Of a stretch of 64,000 nt of DNA, positions 45,301-54,611 are shown piece after piece; within the stretch, counting starts at the first letter, position 1; each line of letters begins with the position of its first letter. The notes beneath the pieces were generated by a model that did not search any database, was not told the DNA's origin, and worked only from the letters and a program-made list of their open reading frames with translations. The translations under genes were made by a program, and so were the position numbers. The stretch covers positions 1 through 64,000 of the forward strand of contig NW_025945833.1 of the NCBI RefSeq assembly GCF_000764305.2. The letters run 5' to 3'. The DNA comes from Hyalella azteca (lineage: Eukaryota; Arthropoda; Malacostraca; Amphipoda; Hyalellidae).

Positions 45301-48205
45301 TTTATTAGGTAGCACATTGCGTAACTAGACTTCTATAGATATGGAAATGGCAATTTTCGAACAAGCACTTTTCCTGTGCTAATTGATGAACATCTAAAAT
45401 GAGGCCAATTTGATCGTTTTAATAAAAAAAAAAAACACGAACTCACTTTGTGTGCAGCATATCCTGCAATGGCAGCCGTCACAGCCTGCTTAACCTTTTG
45501 TGTATTGGTTTTCTTGGGTTTAGGGTAAGTCGCAGCTCCATAGTTTGTACCAGGATAATATCCACCGCTGCTGGGATATGACGGTCGACTGCCAGGATAC
45601 GACGATCCTCCAGGATAGTTGCTTGCCCCTGGATATGACGGTCGACTACCAGGATATGAAGATCCTCCAGGATACGAAGATCCTCCAGGATAGGAAGCAC
45701 CTCCAGGAGGATAGGGAGCACTTGGATAAGGTCGGACGGGGTAGGAAGATCCTCCGCTTGGATAGGGTGCAGAAGGGTAAGGATAGCCAGTAGATGGTCG
45801 TCCAACAGGATAAGAGGCAGAAGGATAAGGTGCATTTGCTGTAGGGTAAGGAGCAGACGCGGTTGGGTAGGGAGCGGAGGCGGTAGGGTAAGTACCAGGA
45901 GCGTTTACCCTCCCCCCTGTAGGATAGGGAGCTGAAGCAGTAGGATAGGGAGCTGAAGCGGTGGGGTATGGAGCTGAAGCGGTTGGATAGGGAGCTGAAG
46001 CTGTAGGATATGGAGCTGATGCGGTTGGATATGGAGCTGATGCGGTTGGATAGGGAGCTGAAGCGGTAGGGTATGGAGCTGATGCGGTAGGATAAGGTGA
46101 ACCAGCAGTTGGTCTATTTCCTGTTGGATAAGGCGCGGAAGCTGTAGGGTAAGTTCCACTAGAAGTTGGGTAGGGTGCTGAAGCCGTGGGGTACGTGCCA
46201 CTTGATGAAGGGCGACCTGCTGTCGGATAGGGCGCAGAAGCTGTTATCCCAGAGCTTGGGAAAGGTGGTGCGGATGGCTTTGTGTTCGACCCTGTACCAG
46301 CAATTGCAACACCAGCAGCTGTGCCTCCTACAACAGCTGTACCGACAGCCACCCTTTGCGTATTTCCAGAAGAAGAACTACTTGGACTGTTCCTAGTACT
46401 GCTTGTTCTTGTGGAACTGGTACTTGATGACCCTCCTCCCCAAGTCCATCGAGAGCCAGAACCACTGCTGCTACTGGTGGTTGTTCTTCGGCTGCTGCTC
46501 CGACTGCTGCTCCTGCTGCTGGATCTGCTAGAACTGCCTCGACCCGGCGAAGGAGAGCGCTTCCTACGATGAAGTTCAGTGAGGGAATCTGTGAGTCCAG
46601 AATCTACTCCATCAGCAGTCTCTACCTGATCTTCTAGCAAGTCTCTTAAATTAATTTCCGGTAATTCTTTGACAACGCGCAATACGTTGTTAAAATTATC
46701 CATTTCATCGCCTGTTTCTTCAAAGTTGAAACTGGAAATTTTTTGAATGAGATCTGCAGGAAGAAGCGAAGACCCTAAACTTATCGTTTCATCCGTGGGA
46801 GAAAGGAAACACTGCAAATGTTTTCCAGAAGATACATTCATGAGAAAATTCTCAGGTAAAAAGCTCTGAACATCAATTTGATGAAAATTTGTGACAAAGT
46901 TATTATCGTTGTAAGTATCTATGGAAGAATCAACAGCTCCAGGGTCAAAAGAATCTAAACTCTCAATAAAGTTAGGGTCTTGGAAAAGAGGGTAGAAAGC
47001 CGCGAAATCTGTATCATCTGGCCCTATTGATTGGAAATAATCGTTTGGATCATAGGAATCATCGTCTTGACGATGAGAGAGCAGCCCTGGTGCAATACCC
47101 CCAGAACGATGATTGCTGGGATGAATTGTTTCAGTAGGTCGAGAATGTGAAGCCTTGAAGCCTGAGGGCCGATATTCAGGAGGAACGGGTCCGTACGGAC
47201 GAGAATATTCAGGATTGAAGCCTGGCAGCCGGGGCATATTACCATTAAGTTGTAGATGTGGAAGATTGGATCTAGAAAGCTGAGATGCGGAATAAACATC
47301 CTGAGGAGGCTTCGTAGTTCGAGGCAACATGAAACTCAGACCACCGATGCTGACATCGTGGTTAGACGGCGCGCTGGAACCTTCATCTCCTCGAGATCGC
47401 GGAGCTTCCGTCGCTCGAAACGATTCATATGGACGGTCTTGCAGGTAATGTTGATGATTCCTTAGGAATCCTGCGCCTGAGAAAGATCCTCCTGAAAAGA
47501 GATTATCGAAAACTTTCATCCCTAAAGAGCGATTTAGATTTCAATGTTTTCGACGTATTCAGTCATTGTTCGACATTATTTTGCTAGCAGAGATTACGCA
47601 CAGTTCCACTAGACAAACTGATATCAGTCACAAGGCAACAACACACAGATCTGACTTGGTTGGGAGACCATCACAACCTCATGGATTATTTTAAACTCAA
47701 AACTAGAGAATGTACAATTAATTATTCTGAAGCTTTCTAACCGATGATAGGTTCAAAATATGTGTCAGATGACAATAGATTTTCAAATCCACTGATGAAA
47801 CACTGTACTGAAAAATGATTGCGATCGAACCGAATACAGCACAGGTAAAGATTAATCATCCACTCAACGAGAACAGAAGATAAGCTTGACCTGACTACTC
47901 AACCCATTCCCCTATTCAGCCTAAATTTATTGTGCGAGTTCTAACTTTGAAGCATAACGCAAAAAAAACTTATACGAAGACACTATACACGACATCAATT
48001 TCTATCTAAAGATTAGGAGCCACTTGAGTTTAATGCAGAACTAATAAAATATTCAGAACTAACATAGAAACATATCACCGACATACAGGTAGAGGTTGGC
48101 AGTAATATAAAATTAATAAAATAGAACATATCACCTACCGAGCCACGTTGCTGAAGTGCAGCAGCACGTCACCAACAGGAGGAGGTACGTCGCTCGAGGC
48201 TCCAT
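36279..48205 (-). CDS. Secreted laccase-fold protein lacking copper ligands, with long Pro/Tyr-repeat N-terminal extension
   Basis: Fourteen coding exons: 48205-48139, 47521-45447, 45167-44747, 42872-42785, 42565-42445, 42097-41887, 41385-41276, 40842-40744, 39857-39713, 39134-38869, 38526-38239, 37901-37686, 37258-36896, 36397-36279. All junctions are GT/AG and phases fit, except that a 92-bp duplication breaks exon 11. Without it the product is about 1498 residues. Layout: signal peptide 1-22; acidic/Pro-rich region; RRKR near 341-344; Ser/Arg tract; Pro/Tyr heptads; Gly/Tyr segment; then three cupredoxin-like domains from about 855 to the end. Ligand positions: HWH kept; HSH is HGQ; HPxHLH is QPFHLH; HCHxxxH is ESQVLLQ. 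The type 1 site is gone, so oxidase activity is not expected. Insects are known to have an essential multicopper-oxidase-related protein without full copper ligands; this is my best guess at orthology. The donor at 42444 (GTCTGC) is weak. Confidence 0.8.
36896..37258 (-). CDS. Exon with QPFHLHGH motif and Thr-rich insertion
   Basis: Encodes GLANETLPQPFHLHGHRFWV, the L3 copper motif with the type 1 ligand His replaced by Gln (codon CAG) while the two later His are kept. A Thr/Asn/Asp-rich loop of about 45 residues with several N-x-T/S sequons follows, then RNFWHPIMKDTIMIPPGGYT, the conserved K-D-T-x-x-x-P block, ending in HNK. The loop is longer than in ordinary laccases as I remember them. 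Confidence 0.85.
37590..37652 (+). mobile_element. Short 3' fragment of the non-LTR retrotransposon
   Basis: Contains ggccacatcagtcctac and gatcactatgttatgtta, matching the 3' UTR of the copy at 14810-15125. It lies in an intron of the oxidase-like gene, directly beside the exon end at 37686. Confidence 0.55.
37686..37901 (-). CDS. Third cupredoxin domain, first part
   Basis: Joined in phase from exon 11 (A|TG), it reads MPPKKRSRTPQVNNLSLKLP, then a Cys-containing stretch CSADGVRRKHCVGDYCECLH and VVELVLINEG. This order (P-Q-I-N-x-x-x-F, CNE-like and CxC segments, then the V-V-E-L-V-L-V-D-E strand) is the usual start of domain 3 in arthropod laccases. Confidence 0.85.
38239..38526 (-). CDS. 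Exon 11, carrying a frame-breaking 92-bp tandem duplication
   Basis: Starts in phase at 38526 (RANTHSEDCSSVNITCVHEM) and should end SHFYSLLYYGPDF with donor GTAAGC. Between them, PGHLMEPWVEDT to YNSHFYSL is encoded twice, at 38354-38445 and 38262-38353. The offset of 92 bp is not a multiple of three, so the second copy is read out of frame. Removing one copy gives 196 bp and restores the phase needed by the next exon. The copies differ at about three positions. Confidence 0.8.
38262..38445. repeat. 92-bp tandem duplication within a coding exon
   Basis: Copy 1 at 38262-38353, copy 2 at 38354-38445, each beginning aggctgtagaagtggctgtt. Differences include gtacac/gtagac, gaagaac/gaacaac and gccggg/gccagg. 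Confidence 0.9.
38869..39134 (-). CDS. Second cupredoxin domain end plus acidic Ser/Pro linker
   Basis: Joined from the previous exon (G|GT), it reads ERWDVVLVADQTPGLYWLTV, the typical G-x-R-x-D-x-x-x-x-A-x-x-x-x-x-x-Y-W strand of laccase domain 2, then GECDG. About 50 residues of low-complexity acidic Ser/Pro sequence follow, with N-x-T/S sequons, ending SDDSAL. This linker between domains 2 and 3 appears longer than usual. Confidence 0.85.
39713..39857 (-). CDS. Second cupredoxin domain, RYRVRLINAA exon
   Basis: Reads RYRVRLINAASLNCPLRVV, then PRGHNFTVIAADGSSVSAF and ends in phase 1 after YN. Phase 0 from the previous exon requires the acceptor at 39858-39860 (ccaggccag). The acceptor five bases upstream (39862) would need an extra exon with different phase. 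The normal segment between LINGRG and PGxRYR (about 20-25 residues) is missing in the model. Confidence 0.75.
39895..40318. repeat. 20-bp minisatellite in an intron of the oxidase-like gene
   Basis: About 21 head-to-tail copies of attaatatcaacaggttcag, with alternating variants (atatca/atctca, ttcag/ttcac, gttaat/attaat). It begins about 35 bp from the exon edge at 39857. There are no distinct spacers, so it is not CRISPR-like. Confidence 0.9.
40744..42097 (-). CDS. First cupredoxin domain: HWHG and altered HSH motifs
   Basis: Exon 42097-41887 reads VCHGDRVLVEVQNALPASGV, then TLHWHGLTMDGDQYMDGVSG (the L1 motif H-W-H-G intact, about residue 947) and ANFPGTHFWHGQEG, where the L2 motif H-S-H has become H-G-Q. 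Exon 41385-41276 gives GLQRGDGLFGPLIV and the HDLSAHVLT end of domain 1. Exon 40842-40744 gives MSDLAAHSTESVYAERF to LLINGR. So one of the two L2 His ligands is lost. Confidence 0.85.
42445..42872 (-). CDS. Cys-rich N-terminal block of the laccase region
   Basis: Exons 42872-42785 and 42565-42445 encode GSDCARVCRTNDTKLCLFNF, RVHLYQTLS, then RACYDCPRNLTDCLRPECVV and VVNRQLPGPAIEV. This pre-domain with paired Cys (C-x-R-x-C and C-Y-x-C-P-x-N-x-x-D-C) is characteristic of arthropod laccases and fixes the family. It joins the Gly/Tyr segment exon in phase (VTA-G), which is the evidence for the fusion. Confidence 0.85.
42621..42772. repeat. 76-bp tandem duplication in an intron
   Basis: Two copies beginning taggaatgttagagg (42621) and taggaatatcagagg (42697), sharing aaaagagcagatttttattg and aataatgcatcgat. 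It lies directly upstream of the donor side of exon 4 (42785). Confidence 0.85.
43245..43505 (-). mobile_element. 3' end of the non-LTR retrotransposon, intronic
   Basis: On the minus strand it reads KNRLDEAMQEHMFSLKMPSK, then LRTR and a stop, matching the C-terminal tail at 14810-15125 (KNRLDKAMEKYMFRLEMPS). The 3' UTR block with gccgattctt follows. It lies in the 1.9-kb intron between exons 3 and 4 of the oxidase-like gene. Confidence 0.6.
44747..45167 (-). CDS. Exon 3: Lys-rich, Gly/Tyr-repeat and amphipathic linker
   Basis: Phase 0 in, phase 1 out, 140 codons. It starts AAKKAKKGFFSPSIF, then a Gly-Gly-Tyr repeat (YYGGYGGYGGGYGGYGGYGG), then TGGKVAKKILGAYVKIQIAK and a helical KFGLGAAKIYFSHKLGYELR stretch, ending NLDLRNLNVTA. 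Gly/Tyr repeats are common in arthropod cuticle and silk-like proteins. It joins the heptad exon to the laccase Cys block. I know of no family for the helical part. Confidence 0.8.
45447..47521 (-). CDS. Exon 2: acidic region, RRKR site, Ser tract and Pro/Tyr heptad array
   Basis: A single 692-codon exon. Residues about 24-340 of the protein are acidic/Pro-rich with aromatic residues. RRKR near 341-344 fits a furin-type site. It is followed by a Ser/Arg/Thr tract, a hydrophobic AVVGGTAAGVAIAG stretch, and about 20 PYPT/TYPT-type units including eight consecutive PYPTASA heptads. Next come PYPSAPYPSGG and SSYPGSRPSYPG variants and a basic end (PKPKKTNTQKVKQ). The frame stays open through all repeats. 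An in-exon ATG at 47519 could be a start, but the upstream signal-peptide exon joins it in frame (G|GG-ATG). Confidence 0.85.
45880..46230 (-). repeat. 21-bp coding repeat array (PYPTASA heptads)
   Basis: Tandem 21-bp units encoding Pro-Tyr-Pro-Thr-Ala-Ser-Ala. Synonymous differences between units (gcggtt, gcggta, gctgta at the same place) show the units have diverged while keeping the peptide. Degenerate units extend to about 45730. Confidence 0.9.
48139..48205 (-). CDS. Exon 1: signal peptide
   Basis: ATG at 48205-48203, reading MEPRATYLLLLVTCCCTSAT and on through WL, phase 1 at a good donor (GTAGGT). A short basic N-terminus, a Leu/Val/Cys hydrophobic core and small residues near the end are typical of a secretory signal. 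It fits in frame only with the exon at 47521. A TATA box lies about 112 nt upstream of the ATG. Confidence 0.8.
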
Positions 48206-48316
48206 AGCGCACGCCTGCCGGTGCCTCACTGACCGCGCGCTCGGCCACCACCGAATTAACATTGCAGGCAAACCCCGATTCACTTTAACTTCATTGCGCA
48301 GCAATAAATGTTATGC

Positions 48317-48324
48317 ATTTTATA
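48317..48324 (-). promoter_or_regulatory. TATA box of the oxidase-like gene
   Basis: TATAAAAT on the minus strand, about 112 nt upstream of the start codon. That predicts transcription start near 48290-48297 and a 5' UTR of about 85-90 nt. No clear arthropod initiator motif is visible at that distance. A tiny upstream frame (ATG-AAG-TTA-AAG-TGA) begins near 48294 and could be transcribed, depending on the true start. Confidence 0.5.
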
Positions 48325-51300
48325 CCCGTAATTCCTTTTGACAGCTCCGGTTCAAATTACAGCAGGAAAACCGGCAATGAAGCAACATAGCACCAGTATT
48401 TGAATGAACATTCAACAATTAAAAACTCGTTCAATTGAATCTGCAATTTATCGCAAAGTGACAGGGTTGGGAAACTGCAAAGTTCTAGCCATCAAAATGC
48501 ATGGATCCTTTTTTATTTTCTAACCAAAGAAAAATGGAACCACACAGAAAATACCTAAACTACCAAACTAAATCAGCCATAATGGGTAGAATGAATTGGA
48601 ATTGATATAACAGAAATGTGAAGAAATTTTCAGTGCGTTTACTTAAACTAACGACTGATTTCAGCGAAAACGTTCAAAGAGCTATAACTAAAAAAATATA
48701 ACTCAGTAATCATTGCAGTGAGTGACAGAGAGCGCATTTTCTCGTCGACGAAAACGTGAAGTCACGGACGGACGGACTGACAGACGGACATGGCGAGCAC
48801 AATAGTGCATTTTTTCATAAATCAGAAAAAGAGCTAAAACGCTCAAATTACTGCTTTGAAGTTACATAACTTCCATAAGAAAGTGAAAACGGTAAAGGAA
48901 ACGCTGGAATATGTTAAGTATCGCATTTATTAACAATACTAATCAGGATTCTTAAGTTACTACAATGCAGTTCTATAATGTACGTATATAAATAAGAAAC
49001 AAGGAGCTCTGGAATGCTACAGGCAGCGCCACGGCCGCAACACGGTGAAGGCACACGACACGAGAGGAGCACAAGCACGGCGGCCGCTCACTTTAACATG
49101 CCTCGCAGCCTCCGTATAATTTACCAGTTCTTGGAAATGTCATTCGTCTTATATCAGAACATGTTTTTCGTTTCACAATAAAAAATATCTTAGATTTATG
49201 CACATTCTATTTAGACCGCAAATATAAAGAAAACAATTATTTTACAATATAAAGTTAAAGACCTCCTGAAAAATACTATCCAGATCCAATTCCAAAAGAG
49301 TTAAAGTTCCTAACATAAAAGACTCAGTCACGATATAATTGCGGCCTTTCCCTCAAGCCCCTCAGCCTTAAATTCTCTCAGTGATAATTAAACCTGACGC
49401 TAAATACGTACATATCGTTCAGTAATTAAAGCAACTTTACAAGCCACACGATTTAATTTAAGAATTAGTTTGGAATTGAGAATACTCGGGACGTTGATCA
49501 TAATGCTAGCAAATTGTACTGTAGAAAGATTACGTGATAAAGAAACATGTGCACAGAAAATACGGTACATTGGAAAGGCTCATAATGTGTTTGATAATTG
49601 TTCCAATAGGACCTACCTAAGGTAATCTAATTGCGTAGGAGGCAGAGGTATAAATTTTGTAAATATAATAGGCGAGCATGAAGCGTGTTTTTGCACGCAG
49701 TTACTCTAAAAACTACCATAAAGCAAAAGCTTCACGTAGACAATTAAACTGACAACTTGATGGAAGTTGAAATGTTCTCGCGCGTATGAGGTTCCTATCC
49801 AACTCCTCTAACTTCAGTAGGCATGATACTTGAGGAGGCCGTTAGTCAGGGCCGAGAGGTTGTCTTATCGCTTGCATCACACACGCAATGAAAGGGAACT
49901 GATGCCGGCAATATTGTGATCAGAGGCATCACGAGAAAGTGTCACCCCGCTGCGAGAACTCGCGTCCCAAGTTGTAATGAACATATCAGCAAAGTAAGCT
50001 AGCAAGACGAGAATGTAATAAAGTCATTTGGTGCATCCCTTGCACTTCTGACTTCGTAGTATGAGGGCACTCTAAACACAGATAATGAATAGGTCATCTT
50101 GTCCAAATATTGCCACGCTCTTTTACCCACGGCAGGAGCAGCGATCGGACGCAGTACTCATACGCCTTTTAACTGGACCAAACTGGGTCAGGATGACCCA
50201 GGCAATTGCAAAACATGCATCACAATTTGTAGAAAACAAAACTCATTTTTCCCAGTGATAAATAACATCCAAGACGAGTGGAATTTGCATCAAGACAGAG
50301 CACACGTCAATAAACGATGAGCTTTAACACACATTGTTGATTGCCCAGTGTGACACAAGAATTTAACTGGAAGTTTTGATAGTAATCAGGTCAAATATAC
50401 CTTTCCCCAGTAAATCCCATAAGCCAATTATTGTCGTATCGATATGAAACTTGGAATGGGTTACAGAAGTGTATTGATGTTTGTTTATTTATTATTTAAG
50501 AGCAGCAACATTAATCGGATTCAGAAAGGTGGACCATCAAGGTTTACAGCTCGTTTGTAAACGAGCTGCCACCTAACAAATTCACAACCATCAAAACTTA
50601 TCTAGAGCTCGATATCAACGACAGGAAAGGTTTCTACAAAAGCCTGACATTAAAATTTGAAATTTTAACGACAATTAGATGGGACTGTTCACAAAGGATC
50701 ATGACGCTGTCACTATTAACATAAATCTGGAATCGAAATCTACAGTGAACCGTTTTGCTAAGAAACGCTGGACGTGCACAACAGCAAAGTTTATCATAGT
50801 ACAAGATTCAGATCATCAAATATTTCTCATCTATCATCAGCCTTAAGCAAAGAACAATGGGACTGAACTAGTGGGTACAAAAATGTGTTTAGAACCAACC
50901 TCGGCACTCAGTTTTGGGCGTGGGTATTTAAAAGACAAGACTTACCGGTACAAGTTAAGTATCTCTTTTCTAAAAATAGCGCAGACCGTTCATAAAAATG
51001 CCTCTACATTTTAATTAGCTTCAGCTCAGCTATATCAGAAAATACTTGGTGAACGTCAGATGAATATATTAGATATCTTAACATTAAAAGATCAAAAAGT
51101 CTCTTCACAAGCCAGCATTCGCAACCTCTTTCTTGAGCTCTTGAAAAAACACGGCAGCACACACAAAAAAATCGATTCATCATGACAACTAATAATGGAT
51201 TTATTTAAAAAGTATCCCAATGCTAAAATAATTTTTGACTCGAGAGCAATACCGTTCTTCGAATACTTTCTTGCTTCTTGGCCAAGTAATTTAACATCCA

Positions 51301-54132
51301 TAAAAATTGTAGGATTAATTTCAATTGCAATTGTCGAAACATTTTGAAAAATACGCTTTTCTAGAAGTAAAATAGAGAAAAAACTGTAAACATAGACGAA
51401 CAATTCAAACCGCTCAACCTCCAGCTTTTAATCAAACTCCGTGCAACAGTCGTGCAAGGATCATAATTAATAAGATAATCAATGTAAAATTTATTGCCAC
51501 ATTCTGGCAACCGTGGTTATAGATCACTAGATGATCTCAATCTTCATTGTTAGAGTGGGCTATAAGAGGTTTCTTAGTGCACAAAGGCAACAGTTTCGTT
51601 CGAGGTTCACATCTTATATACGTAGTACCTATCTAGGCAATAAATATCAAGAATAATTCATACATACAGGCAGGTTAACATTTGCATAAATGGGGCCAAA
51701 ATCTGTACAAGGTTACACAAAAATTATGTTCGGACACCGCATCAGGTTGACCGAAGGCTCCGACGAAAATGAGGCCACCTAACGGTAATAAGGAAATTTA
51801 CATTTTGAATGCAAAATTGAAGAAAGAAAAACTTCTGAAGTAACAATGTCCAAACATTAGCTTTTGTTCATGCTCTTTGGTGCAGTAGAAGAGGACGTTA
51901 CAATTACATGTATTCCAAGTGTGGACTGTAAACTGAATGCTAAGAAATTACTATTAGATCTTATACAATGAAATGAAACGACGATCATCGATGACTGCCA
52001 ACTAAACTAGAAATAAAAACGGCACGGAACAGAGAAAAGTGAGTAGCTAATGTGAAATGTAATGTAAAGTACAACAACTGTAATAAGATACAAGAACTTT
52101 CGGAGAAACGTTTTCAAATCATCACGAATTCTATTGTAATATTTCATCAGAGGAATGGACTGAAAACTTTAGTAATAGGGACCACATCAACGCTGTAGAA
52201 AAGAGAAGTTCGCTTTAAAAATAAACTAGCATTGGAGTACGTGAGCGTAGCTTTGTTTTTAGGTAAGAATGCGCATCAGTATCAGGCGAAATAGTTTCTG
52301 TCTTTGGCACAAAAATTGAAGTTAACTTGAGCTGAAATTTCTCCTGCCATAGTTATCATTCAAGCTCGCTATTTCATTATATCTTTTTCACTGTAAATGA
52401 AATGCGAGTATGAGTGAATAAAACATAGAAGGTATGATAGTCGGAATAAACTATAATGAAAAATAATATAGCAAAGTACAAAGAAACGAGTTGCCTCGCT
52501 CGCATTCAACGAGCTATAGACGAAGGCAGAGGAAGGATTGAATAGTTGAGATATTAACTTCAATAACAACCACAAGCAGCGCGTGACAAGGAGGATACAA
52601 CAACAAACTAAGACTAGGTTAAAATAACTTCACTGGATAATAAAAATGTCAACGAGCGAACAATACCATTTGTACACAAGCAAAACTAAGAAGAAAAAAT
52701 AACTCTTCGAGTTGCAAACAAAACAAGATTAAGTACATCACACTCCAAATAAACATGAAGAATAGCGAGTTCATAAATAAAATAGAAACAAAATTTTCGA
52801 TCACAGCATCTGTGCGGAGCCAAGAAATAGGAATAACTTTACAAAGTTTCTGTATCACACATTTCAAGAGAAAATACATTTTTTCGACATACGATATAAT
52901 AAGTTTTTTCAAACAATTAGATAAGCGTGCATGTGAGCAATCACACACTATTCACCGGCAAATTTGGTGGACAAAATCTGCGGTTTATGAGAAATCGAAA
53001 ATAAAAGATAACACAAATTTGATCCTCGTTTACCAAGAAGTAAACAATCAAGGTAACTTTTCAAGGCCTTAGACGAAGACAAGCGAATACCGGAGTGAAC
53101 CCAAGCCACAAAAGATCAACAGGGAAAAACTGTTACGTTTAAATCGACGATAGTTAGGTATAGGAAACCCGGCAGCATACAGATAAAATATTATACAGCT
53201 ATCACGGCAAGAAGAAACAGATGTGAAAATAAATTAAATCTGATTGCGACAAGTCCACGGCAACCGTTCAGTTTGGCTTCAACCTAAACAGTTGAGTGAA
53301 GACGACGAAATGTACATGTGATTCGGAAGCAAAATAAACTACAATAAACCATTTCTGAATAAGGGTAATAACACACAAGAAGCAATGAACAGCACAACAC
53401 CTGAGGTAACTGGTTGAGCAGTAGGTATACTTGGGCCACATCTCCCACTCAGCAGCAACTCTTAAGTTGCAACGAAGCATTGCGCTACGTCGCCTCGCAC
53501 GCAACGGCTCAGATTTCATCCTTGCAACTACGCACGCTTCAATTTTGGACTCATTGATAAAATTGCAATTTCAGGCGTGGAGCATAAAAATTGATTATTA
53601 AGCCCTGATGTATCATGAAAATTCCTTCATATCCTCACAAAAATCACCGCCACCGCCGTTAATCAGTTCCGAAGAAAAAAAAACATCACACAATATACTG
53701 TACTTCACGTGCCAATTTTAACACCGACATAATTACAGTACCACTACACAGACTAAGGATGTATTCCAATACGTAGTCAATTATTAGCACAATCGTAGAA
53801 AATCAAATCAAAAATAGCTGATAAATCTTCAGCTTTGAACTCGTAAAATTTGAACCAAATTCTGGAAAACAGAAAAAACGTTCGGCATGGAATTGGTGTC
53901 ACGCACACTCAATAGAAGACGAATGAGAATATTCAAAGGTGAGCTCCAAAGAGCAGAGAGAAATTAATTTGATTTTAAATCGTTGAAACAAACGATCAAT
54001 CAATGTTGATTCTCCAGCACACACGGCAAGATCTCTTCACAAGAGTAATATAACAGGGCGTTCTTAAAATTATCAGCACCACGTCTCATTACAGTCATCA
54101 GACAGGAGAGGACACAAGCCCCTGAACGGCCA
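48325..54132. other. Intergenic region, no gene seen
   Basis: About 5.8 kb between two minus-strand genes. It holds only short open frames on both strands (for example 51092-51403 minus, 52755-53072 plus) with no recognisable domains or splice context. A cggacggacggactgacagacgg run lies near 48764-48790, with a related cagacggacacgaaagcgag at 16832. No RNA gene or terminal repeat recognised. Confidence 0.4.
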
Positions 54133-54611
54133 TCATTTACTCCTGCTGTGTTGTGGCGGCTGAACAGAGAGCCGTTGCTGCAGGTTCTTCTGCTGCAGCT
54201 GCTGTGGCTGAGCTGAACTTCTCTGTTGATCTTGCAGTTGTGGTTGCCCAGATAATCTGCTCTGCTGCTGAGGCTGCCGCGTCAGCTGCTGCGGATTATT
54301 TGACGCATGCAGCGTCTCTTTAGCTTTCCTCGGAGGTGGGATCGGGGACTCGGGAACCCTGGAAGGGGCACCGCCTGTGAGGCCTTCAGAAGACCTGCTG
54401 GCGACGCTCGCTGGCAGAGGGCCGGGACTGGACGAAGTCACCCCCGAAGATATTCTCCGGCTGGGTGTTTTAAAAGAAAGTTTTTTGTTGGAGCGCGGGG
54501 ATGGGGCTCCTGCACTGCCCCCAGACGGTGGGAGAGCATCAGTGTGTGCGCTAGAGGCCCCCGAACGCTGAACGCCGACGCTGTTGTAGACGCTTTCCGA
54601 GTGAAACAGGC
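54133..54611 (-). CDS. Alternative last exon of RALGAPA: Gln/Ser/Pro-rich tail
   Basis: Acceptor ttcctgcag, phase-compatible with the donor at 59731 (A|GC gives Ser). It encodes 158 residues: [20 protein letters not shown], a Ser/Pro/Arg region with [12 protein letters not shown] and [10 protein letters not shown] (possible phosphorylation or SH3-type sites), then a long Gln-rich end finishing QPPQHSRSK and a stop. Low complexity, probably disordered. I saw no AATAAA within a few hundred bases downstream, so use as a final exon is less certain than for the other one. Confidence 0.6.

Noticed and set aside
45479..46572. Leu/Ile-rich frames on both strands within the repeat exon
   Set aside because: Shadow frames of the PYPTASA-coding exon; the true frame is supported by splice phases on both sides.
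47256..47519. ATG at 47519 as the start of an independent gene
   Set aside because: Possible in principle, but the signal-peptide exon at 48139 with TATA box joins it in frame through good splice sites, so it is treated as internal.
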